DNA of 64,000 nt, taken from Capillimicrobium parvum (GTDB taxonomy: Bacteria; Actinomycetota; Thermoleophilia; Solirubrobacterales; Solirubrobacteraceae). The number at the start of each line of letters is the position of its first letter. Position 1 is the stretch's first letter. The stretch covers positions 1,736,001 to 1,800,000 of the forward strand of contig NZ_CP087164.1 in assembly GCF_021172045.1 (NCBI RefSeq). Reading direction: 5' to 3'. Position numbers and translations under genes: made by a program. Under the pieces are notes generated by a model. That model saw only the letters and a program-made list of their open reading frames with translations. It was not told where the DNA came from and did no database searches. This document shows, piece by piece, positions 41,107 to 50,783 of the stretch.

Positions 41107-42018
41107 GTGACGCAGTTCGAGATCCAGCCGCGGGGGCCGTTCTCGCTGGCGGCGGCCGAGCGCTTCTTCGGCCGGTGGGAGGCGACGAGCGGTGCGGCCG
41201 GCGGCGCCTGGGCCCCGGCTCCGGCCCCGGCCCCGGCCGGCGGCGAGACCGTCCTGCGCGTCGCGTTCCTCACCGACGACTGGAGCGGAGCGGCGGGGCT
41301 GCTCGTCCGCCAGGCGTCCGGCGATCTGAGCGCGCCGGTCAACGGCGAGATCGTGGCCGGCTCGTTCGCCGACGACGAGGTCGTGCAGCGCCAGGTCGCC
41401 CGCCTTCTGTCGCTCGACCACGAGGGGGCCGGGTTCGTCGCGGTCGGCGAGCGAGACCCGGTCGTCGCGGTCTGCCAACGGGCTGGCGACTTCCTACGCC
41501 CGGTGCTGTTCCACTCGCCCTACGAGGCGGCGTGCTGGGCGGTCATCTCGTCGCGCATGCATCATCGCCAGGCGCGGCGCGTGCGGTCCGAGATGGGCGG
41601 CACCCTGACGGTCGACGCCGTGGCGCTCGACGTCTTCCCGGGGCCGGAGGATCTGCTTGCCCGGGACGCGATCCCCGGTCTCAATGCCGAGAAGGTCGCG
41701 CGGCTGCACGGCATCGCCCGCGCGGCGCTCGAAGGCCGCCTCGACCGCGAGCGCCTCCTGGCCCTCGAGGCCGGCGAGGCGATGGCCGACGTCCAGGAGC
41801 TTCGCGGCATCGGGCCGTTCGGCGCGGCGCTGATCGTCCTGCGGGGCGTCGGGCCGACCGACGCGTTCGCGCCGGGCGAGCCGCGGCTGCGCGCCGCGGC
41901 CGCCCGGGTCTACGACCGCCCCGAGCTGGGGTCCGACGAGGCGGCGTTCGCCGAGCTCGCCGAGCGTTGGCGGCCGTTTCGCACCTGGGTCAGCGTCCTG
42001 CTGCGCGCGACCGGCTGA
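41107..42018 (+). CDS. DNA-3-methyladenine glycosylase-like protein (AlkA/HhH-GPD family)
   Basis: This protein of about 303 residues has an AlkA-like N-terminal domain (FEIQPRGPFSLAAAERFFGR). The HhH-GPD part has the helix-hairpin-helix LQELRGIGPFGAALIVLRGV-like segment (here VQELRGIGPFGAALIVL), then a catalytic Asp candidate in GPTDAFAPGEP. It would excise alkylated bases. GTG 41107 has a GAGGA site 9 bases upstream; a GTG at 41080 that overlaps the previous gene is also possible. It is likely co-transcribed with imuB, which would put base-excision repair under SOS control. Confidence 0.85.
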   Translation: MTQFEIQPRGPFSLAAAERFFGRWEATSGAAGGAWAPAPAPAPAGGETVLRVAFLTDDWSGAAGLLVRQASGDLSAPVNGEIVAGSFADDEVVQRQVARLLSLDHEGAGFVAVGERDPVVAVCQRAGDFLRPVLFHSPYEAACWAVISSRMHHRQARRVRSEMGGTLTVDAVALDVFPGPEDLLARDAIPGLNAEKVARLHGIARAALEGRLDRERLLALEAGEAMADVQELRGIGPFGAALIVLRGVGPTDAFAPGEPRLRAAAARVYDRPELGSDEAAFAELAERWRPFRTWVSVLLRATG

Positions 42019-42028
42019 CCGCCCCGCG

Positions 42029-43636
42029 TCAGCCCGCCTGCTTCCCGCGCGCCTCCCGGTAGCGCCGGATCAGCGCGTTCGTCGAGCTGTCGTGCGCCAG
42101 CTCCGGCTCCTCCTCGGCCTGCAGCTCGGGGATGATCTTGCGCGCCAGCTCCTTGCCGAGCTCGACACCCCACTGATCGAAGGAGTCGATGCCCCAGACC
42201 GTGCCCTGGGTGAACACCTTGTGTTCGTAGAGCGCGACGAGGGCGCCCAGCGTCCGGGGGTCGAGCCGCCGGCACAGGATCGTGTTCGTCGGCTGGTTGC
42301 CCTTCGTCACCCGGTAGGGCTCCGGCGCATCGCGCCCGAACGCGAGCGCCTCGGTCTGGGCGAACATGTTCGCCATCAGCAGGTCGTGGTGGTCGCCGAG
42401 CGGGTTGAGCGTCTCGAGGAACCCGATGAAGTCGCAGGGGATGAGCTTCGTGCCCTGGTGGATCAGCTGGTAGAAGGCGTGCTGGCCGTTCGTGCCGGGC
42501 TGGCCCCAGACGATGGGGCCGGTCTGCACGCCGACCGGCTTGCCGTCGAGATCGACGTGCTTGCCGTCGGACTCCATGTCGAGCTGCTGCAGGTATGCGC
42601 TGAAGCGCTCGAGGTACTGGTCGTACGGCAGGACGGCGACCGTCTCGGCGCCGAAGAAGTCGTCGTACCAGATGCCGATGAGGCCGAGGAGCACCGGCAG
42701 GTTGCGGTCGAACGGCGTCGTGCGGAAGTGCTCGTCCATGGCGTGGAAGCCTTCGAGCATCTCGCGGAACCGGTCGGGCCCGATGGCCACCATCAGCGAC
42801 AGCCCGATCGCCGACGGGTACGAGTAGCGGCCGCCGACCCAGTCCCAGAACTCGAACATGTTGTCGGTGTCGATGCCGAACTCCGAGACCTTCTCCGCGT
42901 TCGTCGAGACCGCGACGAAGTGCTTGGCGACCGCCGCCTCGTCGCCGAGCGCCCCGACGAGCCAGTCGCGGGCGGTGTGGGCGTTCGTCAGCGTCTCGAG
43001 CGTCGTGAACGTCTTCGAGGAGATGACGAACAGCGTCTCGGCCGGGTCCAGCCCGCGGACCGCCTCCGCGAAGTCGGTGGCGTCCACGTTCGACACGAAC
43101 TGGAACGTCATGGATCGCTCGCTGTAGTCGCGCAGCGCCGTGTAGGCCATCGAGGGGCCCAGGTCCGATCCGCCGATGCCGATGTTGATCACGTTGCGGA
43201 TCCGCCGGCCCGTGTGCCCCGTCCAGTCACCCGAGCGCACCTGGTCGGCGAACACCGCCATGCGGTCGAGCACGCCGTGCACCTCGGCGACGACGTCCTC
43301 GCCGTCGACCTTCAGCTCGGCATCGGCCGGCAGGCGCAGCGCGGTGTGCAGCACGGCGCGGTCCTCGGTGACGTTGATGTGGTCGCCGCGGAACATCGCG
43401 TCGATGCGCTCGCGCAGCCCCCGCTCCTCGGCCAGCGTGAGCAGGAGATCGAGCGTCTCCTCGGTCACGCGGTTCTTCGAGTAGTCGAGGATGACTCCGG
43501 CTCCCTCGACGGTGAAGCGCTCGGCGCGGTCCGGCGACCGGGCGAACAGGTCGCGCAGGTGGACGTCGCGCATCTCGCGGAAGTGCGCATCGAGCGCCTG
43601 CCACTGCGGGGTGTCCTGAACGGGTGTGATGGTCAC
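42029..43636 (-). CDS. pgi: Glucose-6-phosphate isomerase
   Basis: This protein of about 535 residues has the family motifs [47 protein letters not shown] and [20 protein letters not shown]. It interconverts glucose-6-phosphate and fructose-6-phosphate. The GTG at 43636 overlaps the zwf stop (GTGA), so the two are translationally coupled; a longer frame to 43669 would run into zwf. Length is normal. Confidence 0.96.
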   Translation of the reverse strand: MTITPVQDTPQWQALDAHFREMRDVHLRDLFARSPDRAERFTVEGAGVILDYSKNRVTEETLDLLLTLAEERGLRERIDAMFRGDHINVTEDRAVLHTALRLPADAELKVDGEDVVAEVHGVLDRMAVFADQVRSGDWTGHTGRRIRNVINIGIGGSDLGPSMAYTALRDYSERSMTFQFVSNVDATDFAEAVRGLDPAETLFVISSKTFTTLETLTNAHTARDWLVGALGDEAAVAKHFVAVSTNAEKVSEFGIDTDNMFEFWDWVGGRYSYPSAIGLSLMVAIGPDRFREMLEGFHAMDEHFRTTPFDRNLPVLLGLIGIWYDDFFGAETVAVLPYDQYLERFSAYLQQLDMESDGKHVDLDGKPVGVQTGPIVWGQPGTNGQHAFYQLIHQGTKLIPCDFIGFLETLNPLGDHHDLLMANMFAQTEALAFGRDAPEPYRVTKGNQPTNTILCRRLDPRTLGALVALYEHKVFTQGTVWGIDSFDQWGVELGKELARKIIPELQAEEEPELAHDSSTNALIRRYREARGKQAG

Positions 43637-44997
43637 GCGGGGTGCTCCGAAGGGTCGGGGTCCAGCCATTTCGCACCGGCGGGCAGCAGCCGGTCGGCCT
43701 CGGATGGCCCCCAGGTGCCGGTCGCGTACGGATGGATCGGCGTCACGTCCCCCAGGATGCCGTCGACGATGCGCCAGGCGGCCTCGACCGTGTCCTGGCG
43801 CGCGAAGAGCGACTGGTCGCCGTGCAGCGCGTCGCCGAGGAGGCGCTCGTACGGCTCCATCTCGTCGGCGGCCTTCTCGTCGAGATCGAGCGCCACCATC
43901 TCACCGATCATCTGCTCGCCCGGCTTCTTGATCATCACGTCGAACGAGATGACCACGTTCGGGCTGATCTCGAAGCGAATGCGGTTCGGTATGCCGCGGT
44001 CGAACACGCGCGCGGGCGGCTGGCGGAGCACCACGACGACCTGCGTCCCGGTCGTCGCGAGCTCCTTGCCCGCGCGGATGAGGAACGGCACGCCCGCCCA
44101 GCGCCATGAGTCCGCATGCAGCTTGACCGCCACGAAGGTCTCGACCTTCGAGTCCTTGGCGACGCCGTCCTCGTCGCGGTAGCCGTCGAACTGCCCGCGG
44201 ACGACGTCGGAGGGGATGAGCGGCCGCACCGACCGCATGAAGCGCACCTTCTCGTCGCGGATCGCCTCCGACGAGTGGTCGACCGGGGGGTCCATGCCGA
44301 GCATGGCCAGCACCTGGAGCAGGTGGTTCTGGACGACGTCGCGGATCGTGCCGGCCTCCTCGTAGAAGCGCCCGCGGCCCTGCACGCCGAACGACTCGGC
44401 CATCGTGATCTGCACGTGCTCGACGTGCTCGGCGCGCAGGAGCGGCTCGAGGAACCGGTTCGCGAAGCGGACGTACGTGAGGTTCTCGACGGGCTCCTTG
44501 CCGAGGTAGTGGTCGATGCGGAAGACCGACGTCTCCGGGAACACCTCGTGCAGCACGCGGTTGAGCTCCTGGGCGGACTTGAGGTCGTGCCCGAAGGGCT
44601 TCTCGACGACCACGCGCGCGTCGTCGGCGCTGCCGCTGCTCTTCAGGGCCTTCACGACGGTGCCGAACAGACTGGGCGGGATCGCCAGGTAGTGCATCGG
44701 CCGCTCTGCGTCGCCCAACTGCTTGCGCAGCTCCCCGAACGTGGCCGGGTCCGAGTAGTCGCCGTCCACGTAGCGCAGCAGCTCGAGCAGGCGGTCGAGC
44801 GCGTCGTCATGCTCGTCGATGCTCTCCTTCGCGCGGTTCTTGAGGTCGTCGAGCGTCCAGCCGGCCTTGGCGACGCCGATGACCGGCACGTCCAGGGTGC
44901 CGCGGCGAACGAGGGCATGGAGGGCGGGGAAGATCTTCTTGTGCGCGAGGTCGCCGGTCGCGCCGAAGAAGACGAGTGCGTCGCTGTCGTGGGTCAT
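43633..44997 (-). CDS. zwf: Glucose-6-phosphate dehydrogenase
   Basis: This 454-residue protein has NADP-binding [20 protein letters not shown] at the start and the active-site [23 protein letters not shown] matches the substrate-binding Lys region. It oxidises glucose-6-phosphate to feed the pentose phosphate pathway and NADPH supply. ATG 44997 is preferred over an upstream TTG at 45051. It is the first gene of zwf-pgi. Confidence 0.96.
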   Translation of the reverse strand: MTHDSDALVFFGATGDLAHKKIFPALHALVRRGTLDVPVIGVAKAGWTLDDLKNRAKESIDEHDDALDRLLELLRYVDGDYSDPATFGELRKQLGDAERPMHYLAIPPSLFGTVVKALKSSGSADDARVVVEKPFGHDLKSAQELNRVLHEVFPETSVFRIDHYLGKEPVENLTYVRFANRFLEPLLRAEHVEHVQITMAESFGVQGRGRFYEEAGTIRDVVQNHLLQVLAMLGMDPPVDHSSEAIRDEKVRFMRSVRPLIPSDVVRGQFDGYRDEDGVAKDSKVETFVAVKLHADSWRWAGVPFLIRAGKELATTGTQVVVVLRQPPARVFDRGIPNRIRFEISPNVVISFDVMIKKPGEQMIGEMVALDLDEKAADEMEPYERLLGDALHGDQSLFARQDTVEAAWRIVDGILGDVTPIHPYATGTWGPSEADRLLPAGAKWLDPDPSEHPA

Positions 44998-45035
44998 CGC
45001 AGCGGGGAGACTGGCAGAGGGGATGGCGCGATGGC

Positions 45036-45053
45036 AATCGACGCGCGTCAATT
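45036..45053. promoter_or_regulatory. Palindrome in the zwf / pilin-like gene divergent gap
   Basis: AATCGACGCGCGTCAATT is an 18-bp palindrome with one mismatched pair, centred in the 106-bp gap between the divergent starts at 44997 and 45104. It is a candidate operator for either gene; no cognate regulator is nearby. Confidence 0.45.
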
Positions 45054-45103
45054 GTCACGGTCTCGTGCTGATTTGTTGCATTTCGGTCGTCACGCTGGCG
45101 GCC

Positions 45104-46315
45104 ATGGGACAGCGCGGACAGGCTTCGGTCGAATGGGTGGGCCTCGTGGCGTTCATGGCGGTGGTCATGGCGTCGGTCGCCGCGTTCGCGCTGCCGACCC
45201 AGATCGGCCCGGCCGTCGTGCGCCAGATCCATCGCGCCCTGTGCATCGTCAGCGGCGGGGTCTGCGACCTCGACCAGCGGCCGTGCGTCACGGCGGCGAA
45301 CGCGACCGAGGACGAGGCGCACCTCAACGTCGGCATCTTCCGGCTCGGCCGCCACGAGCTGATCCTGCGCGAGCACCAGTCCGACGGCAGCGTCCTCGTC
45401 ACGTACCTGCACGACACCGGCGCGGGCTGGGAGGTCGGCGCCGGCGCCGAGGTGTCGATCGGCAAGCGGCTGGGCGGCATGTCGGGGACGGCACGCGCGG
45501 CGATGCTCGCGTCGCTCGGCGGCGGGGAGACGTGGGTCTTCCCGGATGCGCGCGCGGCCGACCGGGGCATGGCGTATCTGAGCGAGGGCAAGGCGCCGCC
45601 AGGGGCCAAGCGCGCGCAGCGCATCACGCAGCGCGGCCTGCAGGCGTCCGTCGACGCGTCGCTCTCGCGCGAGACCGTCAACGGCGAGTTGCACCTCGAC
45701 GCGCGGATCGTCGAGGGCACGGTCGTCGACGAGCGCGACGGACGCCGCACTCACGTCATCACGCATCGCGGCGAGGCCGGCGCGATCGTCAAGGTCTCCG
45801 ACGAATCGGGCGCGTCCGGTCGGGCGGTCGGCGAGGAGCGCATCGCGGTGACGACGGACGCGCGGGGACGCCCGCTCGAGCTGGTGGTCGTGCGCAGTGG
45901 CGAGCTCGAAGGGGCGCTCAGTCTCCCCGACGACGTGCAGCCGATCGCGGGGGCGCTCCTGGGGTCGACGCAGGGCCATCGCCGCTGGGTGGTCGAGCAG
46001 CGCCTGGACCTCACCGATCAGGACAATCGCGCGGCGGTGCAGGGCATGCTCGACGCGCTCGACGGACCGCTCGCCGTGCTGACCCGGGCCGACGACGCGC
46101 TGCGCCGCCAGCTGAAGGCGCGGGGCGTCACCGAGGCCCGGACGTACGACGTCGCGACCGAGGATGGCGGCGCCTGGGGCGTGCATGCCGCCGAAGGTCT
46201 GATGATCGGCGGCGAGGTCTCCGATTCGGTCGAGCGGGCGACGCTGATCGACGCGCACGTCCTTGGCCCCGACGGTGAATGGCGGCGCAAGACGGAGTGC
46301 TTGGCTCGTGCGTGA
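45104..46315 (+). CDS. Exported protein with TadE/pilin-like N-terminal membrane segment
   Basis: This 403-residue protein begins MGQRGQASVEWVGLVAFMAV and continues with a hydrophobic helix, the pattern of Tad-type pseudopilins (G-x3-xxE start). The rest is hydrophilic with one Cys pair (LCIVSGGVCDLDQRPC) and beta-rich Val/Glu/Thr sequence. It probably sits on the outer face of the membrane. It diverges from zwf and overlaps no gene; dnaE2 starts 34 bp later. Family not recognised beyond the N-terminus. Confidence 0.75.
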   Translation: MGQRGQASVEWVGLVAFMAVVMASVAAFALPTQIGPAVVRQIHRALCIVSGGVCDLDQRPCVTAANATEDEAHLNVGIFRLGRHELILREHQSDGSVLVTYLHDTGAGWEVGAGAEVSIGKRLGGMSGTARAAMLASLGGGETWVFPDARAADRGMAYLSEGKAPPGAKRAQRITQRGLQASVDASLSRETVNGELHLDARIVEGTVVDERDGRRTHVITHRGEAGAIVKVSDESGASGRAVGEERIAVTTDARGRPLELVVVRSGELEGALSLPDDVQPIAGALLGSTQGHRRWVVEQRLDLTDQDNRAAVQGMLDALDGPLAVLTRADDALRRQLKARGVTEARTYDVATEDGGAWGVHAAEGLMIGGEVSDSVERATLIDAHVLGPDGEWRRKTECLARA

Positions 46316-46333
46316 CACCGTCCTGGAGACATG

Positions 46334-46347
46334 CGAACATCTGTTCG
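46334..46347. promoter_or_regulatory. LexA (SOS) box just before dnaE2
   Basis: CGAACATCTGTTCG is a GAAC-N4-GTTC box ending 2 bp before the TTG at 46350. It matches the imuB box in both sequence and spacing and decides the dnaE2 start, since any start further upstream would place the operator inside the gene. Confidence 0.9.
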
Positions 46348-46349
46348 CC

Positions 46350-49300
46350 TTGTCCTACGTCGAGCTCCACCTGCACTCCGCCTACTCCTTCCTCGACGGT
46401 GCATCGATGCCCGACGAGATCGTGCCCGCCGCGCTCGAGCTCGGCCATCGCGCGCTGGCGCTGACCGACCACAACTCGCTGTCGGGGGCGATGGAGTTCG
46501 CGCAGTCCGCACAGGCCCTGGGTCTGCGGGCGCTGCACGGGGCCGAGATCGACGTGCGCGACGGGGCGGGCGCGCGGGCCGCGGACGGCGACGAGCTGAC
46601 GCGCCACCTGACGCTCCTGGTGCGCGACGCGACCGGCTGGCGCAACCTCTGCCGGCTGCTGACCGCGGCCCATGCGGACACGCGGGTGCCGGGGCGGCCC
46701 GGCTGGATCGGTGAGCCGAGCGTCACCCTGGACGAGGTGGCCGCGCACGCCGAGGGGCTCGTCTGCCTGAGCGGCTGCGCCTCGCGAGGGGTGCGCGACG
46801 AGCCGACGATGCGCCGGCTGCTGGAGGTCTTCGGGCCCGATCGCTTCCGGGTCGAGCTGCAGCGGCCGTTCGCCCGTCACGACCGTGCCCTCAACCGCGG
46901 GCTCGAGTCGCTGGCCCGGCGCCTCGGCGTCCCGTGCGTGGCCACCGGGAACGTCCACGCGCACACGCGCGCGCGCGCTCGCCTCCAGGACGCGTTCGTG
47001 GCGATCCGCGAGCACTCGACCCTCGACGCCTCCGAGCCCCTGCGCCGCGGCAACCACGCGCACGTCCTGGCGTCGCCGGAGGCGATGGCCGCCCGCTTCG
47101 CCGACCACCCGGACGCGGTGGCGGAGACGGCGCGCCTGGCCGAGACGCTCGGGTTCGACCTCACCCAGGATCTCGGCTACCGCTATCCCGGGTCCGAGGA
47201 CGAGACGGCGAGCCGGCGCCTGGCCGAGCTGTGCTCCGCGCGCCTGCAGGAGCGCTATCCACCGGGGCACCGCCTGCGCTCGGAGGCCGTGGCGCGGCTC
47301 GAGGAGGAGCTGCGGGTCATCGACCTGCTCGGGCTGCCGGGGTTCTTCCTCCTGCATCACGAGCTGCTCGAGCTGGCGCGCGAGGTCGCCGCCGAGGTGC
47401 GCGACGGCGCCGCCGCCCGCTCGCTGCTGCCGCCCGGGCGCGGGCGCGGGTCCAGCGTGTCGTCGATCGTCTGCTATCTCACCGGGCTCTCGCACGTCGA
47501 CCCGCTGGAGAACGCGCTGGCGCTGGGGCGCTTCCTCAACGAGGAGCTCACCTCGCTGCCCGACATCGACCTCGACTTCCCGCGCGACGTGCGCGAGGTG
47601 CTGATCCCGCGCGTGCACGACCGCTACGGCCGCGACCGCTCCGCGCTCGTCGCCGCCTTCCCGACCTTCAAGGCGCGCGGGGCGATCCGCGAGCTCGGCA
47701 AGGCGCTCGGGCTGCCGCCGGGGGAGATCGAGCGGGTCGCACGGGCCTCGGAGGGCTGGGGTGCGACGGGCGTCGGCAAGGATATCGCCGTGGCGCTGGG
47801 GGAGGGGCGCGTGGACTCGGACCCGCCCAACCGCTGGCGCTGGCTGGCGGACCTCTCGGCCGAGGCGTCCGGGCTGCCGCGCCACCTCTCGCAGCACTCG
47901 GGCGGGATGATCGTGGCGACGCGCCCGCTGATCGACTGCTGCCCCGTGCTGCCGGCGGCGATGGAGGGCAGGCAGATGGTGCAGTGGGACAAGGACTCCT
48001 GCTCGGACGCCGGCTTTCTGAAGATCGACCTGCTCGGGCTCGGGATGCTGTCGGCGGTCGAGCGCTGCGTCGAGCTGATAGCGCGGCGGCGGGGGGAGAC
48101 GATCGACCTCTCGCGCATCCCCTTCGACGACGCCGAGACGTACGGGGCGATCCAGCGGGCCGAGACCACCGGGGTCTTCCAGATCGAGAGCCGGGCGCAG
48201 ATGGGGTCGCTGCGCCGCACCCGGCCGGAGAATCTCGACGACCTCACCATCCAGGTGGCGATCGTGCGGCCGGGGCCGATCGTCGGCGGGGCGGTCAACC
48301 CCTACATCGAGCGCAAGCAGCGCCTCCGCGTGGACCCGGACTTCGAGGTGCCCTACGACCATCCGTCGCTCGAGCCCGTGCTGCGCGACACGCTCGGCAC
48401 GATCATCTTCCAGGACCAGGTGCTCGAGGTGGCGCAGGCGTTCGCCGGGTTCTCGGTCGGGGAGGCCGAGGGGCTGCGCCGGGCGATGAGCCGCAAGCGC
48501 TCGGCGGCGGCGATCGAGAGCCATCACCGGCGCTTCGTCGAGGGCGCGATGGCGCGTCATGCCGGCGTCGACGAGGCGCTGGCCGAGCGTGTCTGGCACA
48601 TGGTCGTCGGCTTCTCGGGCTTCGGCTTCCCCAAGGCGCACGGGGCGGCGTTCGGGCTGCTGGCCTACCAGTCGACCTGGCTGCGCGTCCACTACGGCCC
48701 GGAGTTCCTCTGCGCGCTGCTCGACGAGCAGCCGATGGGCTTCTATCCGCCCGATGCGCTGGTGCACGAGGCCCAGCGGCGAGGCATCGAGATCCTGCCG
48801 CCGGACGTCAACCGCAGTGCGGCCGGCTGCACGGTGACGGCCGAGGGGGCGGTCCGCGTCGGCCTGGGCTACGTGCTCGGTGTGCGCAAGGACGAAATCG
48901 AGGCGCTCGTGGCGGAGCGCGAGCGCGGCGGCCCCTTCCGTTCCATCGAGGACCTCGCCTCACGTGCGGGCGCGGGGCGCCCGGCGCTCGAGCAGCTCGC
49001 CTGGTCGGGGGCGTGCGACGGGCTGGTGCCCGGCGCGGTCGCGCGGCGGACCGCGCTGTGGCAGCTCGGCGTGGCGGCCCCCGCGGTGCCCGTCGGCGAG
49101 CACGGGATGCAGCTGTCGCTGGCGCTTGACCTTCCGCAGCCTCCGGCGCTCGGCGCGCTCGACGACTGGGACGCGCTGGTGGCCGACTACGCGACGACCG
49201 GCATGGCGGTCGCCCACCATCCCTTCGAGCTCCTGCGTCCGCACCTCAAGCGCGACCGGGTCGTCTCCAGCCGGGACCTGGCGTCGCTGCGCCATGGTGC

Positions 49301-49730
49301 CGAGGTCCGGATCGGCGGCCTGGTCATGGCCCGCCAGCGCCCGGCGACCGCCAACGGCGTGTGCTTCCTGCTGCTGGAGGACGAGTTCGGCACGGTCAAC
49401 CTCGTCGTGCCGCCGCCGGTGTACGAGCGCGACCGGCTCACGGTGCGGTCGGAGCCGCTCGTCGTCGCCGAGGGCCGGCTCGAGCGCTACGCCTCGGCGG
49501 GCGGGGCGATCAACTTCGTCGTCCGCCGGCTGCGGGCGCTGGAGGTCCCGGTCGGCCGGCTGGCCGAGGTGCGCGACCTACCCACGCGCCGGGGCCGTCA
49601 CCTCGAGCCCGTGCCCGACGATGCGGCGGGGGAACCGGTGGCCGAGCCGGCGGTCGCCGCCGGGGCCGCGGGGTCGTTTCGCGCGGTCGCGCCGCCGGTG
49701 CAGAGCTTCGCGGGTGGGCGCAGCAGATGA
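46350..49730 (+). CDS. dnaE2: Error-prone DNA polymerase III alpha subunit DnaE2
   Basis: This protein of about 1126 residues has an N-terminal PHP domain (ELHLHSAYSFLDGASMPDEI, LTDHNSLSGAMEFAQ) and a C-family polymerase core with the catalytic acids in PDIDLDFPRDVRE. GVFQIESRAQM, FPKAHGAAFGLLAYQSTWLR and an OB-fold near the C-terminus (VRIGGLVMARQRPATANGVC) complete it. It carries out SOS translesion synthesis with ImuB. The TTG start at 46350 follows the SOS box and fits a leaderless mRNA; the length matches the family. Confidence 0.95.
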   Translation: MSYVELHLHSAYSFLDGASMPDEIVPAALELGHRALALTDHNSLSGAMEFAQSAQALGLRALHGAEIDVRDGAGARAADGDELTRHLTLLVRDATGWRNLCRLLTAAHADTRVPGRPGWIGEPSVTLDEVAAHAEGLVCLSGCASRGVRDEPTMRRLLEVFGPDRFRVELQRPFARHDRALNRGLESLARRLGVPCVATGNVHAHTRARARLQDAFVAIREHSTLDASEPLRRGNHAHVLASPEAMAARFADHPDAVAETARLAETLGFDLTQDLGYRYPGSEDETASRRLAELCSARLQERYPPGHRLRSEAVARLEEELRVIDLLGLPGFFLLHHELLELAREVAAEVRDGAAARSLLPPGRGRGSSVSSIVCYLTGLSHVDPLENALALGRFLNEELTSLPDIDLDFPRDVREVLIPRVHDRYGRDRSALVAAFPTFKARGAIRELGKALGLPPGEIERVARASEGWGATGVGKDIAVALGEGRVDSDPPNRWRWLADLSAEASGLPRHLSQHSGGMIVATRPLIDCCPVLPAAMEGRQMVQWDKDSCSDAGFLKIDLLGLGMLSAVERCVELIARRRGETIDLSRIPFDDAETYGAIQRAETTGVFQIESRAQMGSLRRTRPENLDDLTIQVAIVRPGPIVGGAVNPYIERKQRLRVDPDFEVPYDHPSLEPVLRDTLGTIIFQDQVLEVAQAFAGFSVGEAEGLRRAMSRKRSAAAIESHHRRFVEGAMARHAGVDEALAERVWHMVVGFSGFGFPKAHGAAFGLLAYQSTWLRVHYGPEFLCALLDEQPMGFYPPDALVHEAQRRGIEILPPDVNRSAAGCTVTAEGAVRVGLGYVLGVRKDEIEALVAERERGGPFRSIEDLASRAGAGRPALEQLAWSGACDGLVPGAVARRTALWQLGVAAPAVPVGEHGMQLSLALDLPQPPALGALDDWDALVADYATTGMAVAHHPFELLRPHLKRDRVVSSRDLASLRHGAEVRIGGLVMARQRPATANGVCFLLLEDEFGTVNLVVPPPVYERDRLTVRSEPLVVAEGRLERYASAGGAINFVVRRLRALEVPVGRLAEVRDLPTRRGRHLEPVPDDAAGEPVAEPAVAAGAAGSFRAVAPPVQSFAGGRSR

Positions 49731-49820
49731 GGTCGTCCACGGCGCCGTGGGGGCCGTCTGCGCACGCCTCGACACGGACGTCTTCGCAAGGCGCCGCCGT
49801 CCCGTATAGATTTCGCCGCC

Positions 49821-50312
49821 ATGGCGATCGCCGTTCTCGTCGTCTTCTGGGTCATCGCGGGTCTCGCGGTCTTTCTGATCGCCATGCGCGCCACGCGGAA
49901 ACCGCCGCGCCCTGGCGAGAGCCGGCGCGAGCCGAAGAGTGTCCGGCGGGCGTTCGCGCTCGCGATGCTCGTCGTGTTCGTCGGCTTCGGGCTGGCGCTT
50001 CCGGCGTTCGCGGTGATCGCCGACTCGAAAGCCGACGACGAGGTGCGCGGTGGGGTGGACCTCACCAACGCCCAGGCCCACGGCCGCGAGCTCTTCACCC
50101 ACAACTGCGCGACCTGTCACACGCTGGCAGCGTCCAACGCGGTCGGCTTGGTCGGGCCCAACCTCGACAACCTGCGGCCCAACGAGGCCCTCGTGCTCAA
50201 CGCGATCCACCAGGGTCGGGCGCGCGGCCAAGGCCAGATGCCGGCCAACCTGGTGACCGCCCAGGACGCCAAGGACGTCGCCGCGTACGTGTCGGCCGTC
50301 GCCGGCAGGTAG
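49821..50312 (+). CDS. Membrane-anchored cytochrome c
   Basis: This 163-residue protein has an N-terminal helix (VLVVFWVIAGLAVFLIAM) and a second hydrophobic segment (FALAMLVVFVGFGLALPAFA). The class I cytochrome c domain has the haem motif CATCH and a later Met candidate in GQGQMPANL. It would carry electrons at the outer face of the membrane. TATAGATT lies 8 nt before the ATG with no ribosome-binding site, pointing to a leaderless mRNA. It ends 9 bp before the DksA-like gene. Confidence 0.92.
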   Translation: MAIAVLVVFWVIAGLAVFLIAMRATRKPPRPGESRREPKSVRRAFALAMLVVFVGFGLALPAFAVIADSKADDEVRGGVDLTNAQAHGRELFTHNCATCHTLAASNAVGLVGPNLDNLRPNEALVLNAIHQGRARGQGQMPANLVTAQDAKDVAAYVSAVAGR

Positions 50313-50321
50313 GAGGACACG

Positions 50322-50675
50322 ATGGAAGAAGCAAGAGCGCGCGAGCTCTTGCGGGTCGAGCGCGAGCGCATCGAGCGCTCGATCGCCGCGATCGAGCGCC
50401 CAGACGCCGACGACGGCGACGACGGCGACCCGCACATCGAGCAGCACATCGCCGACCAGGGCTCCGATCTGTACGACAAGGAGTTCGCCGTGGGTCAGCT
50501 CGGAGACCTGCGCGACCAGCTCGCCGCGGTCGAGCGCGCCGAGAAGCGGCTCGCAGAGGGCAGCTTCGGCCTGTCGGTCGAGAGCGGCCAGCCGATTCCC
50601 GACGCCCGCCTCGAAGCGGTCCCCACCGCGGAGCGCACGGTCGCAGAGCAGGCCGCGTGGGAGCGCGGCGGCTGA
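50322..50675 (+). CDS. DksA/TraR-like protein without zinc-finger cysteines
   Basis: This 117-residue protein begins with a long coiled-coil-like helix (ARELLRVERERIERSIAAIE) and acidic tip (DADDGDDGDPH), then FGLSVESGQPIPDARLEAVP, which is the DksA zinc-finger region with Cys replaced (SVESGQ in place of CxxCG). DksA/TraR proteins bind RNA polymerase through the secondary channel. AGGAGGACACG is a strong ribosome-binding site. It is likely co-transcribed with the cytochrome c gene. Confidence 0.85.
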   Translation: MEEARARELLRVERERIERSIAAIERPDADDGDDGDPHIEQHIADQGSDLYDKEFAVGQLGDLRDQLAAVERAEKRLAEGSFGLSVESGQPIPDARLEAVPTAERTVAEQAAWERGG

Positions 50676-50768
50676 ACCGGCGTTCGGCGACGGACACCGC
50701 GCCACCGGAAAGCGACGAACAACCCGCATTTTGCAAGGTTTCTTGCAGTGTGCAGGGATTTCGCCCAT

Positions 50769-50777
50769 TGCTACGAT
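50769..50777 (+). promoter_or_regulatory. Extended -10 promoter element before the riboswitch
   Basis: TGCTACGAT is an extended -10 (TGN plus TACGAT) about 7-12 bp before the start of the riboswitch fold. No convincing -35 lies 16-18 bp upstream, which fits an extended -10 promoter. Confidence 0.5.
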
Positions 50778-50783
50778 GACGTC

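Noticed and set aside
46128-48767. An 879-codon open frame on the minus strand opposite dnaE2
   Set aside because: It is His/Arg/Pro-rich, has no motif, and mirrors the third-codon GC bias of dnaE2; the plus strand is a textbook DnaE2.
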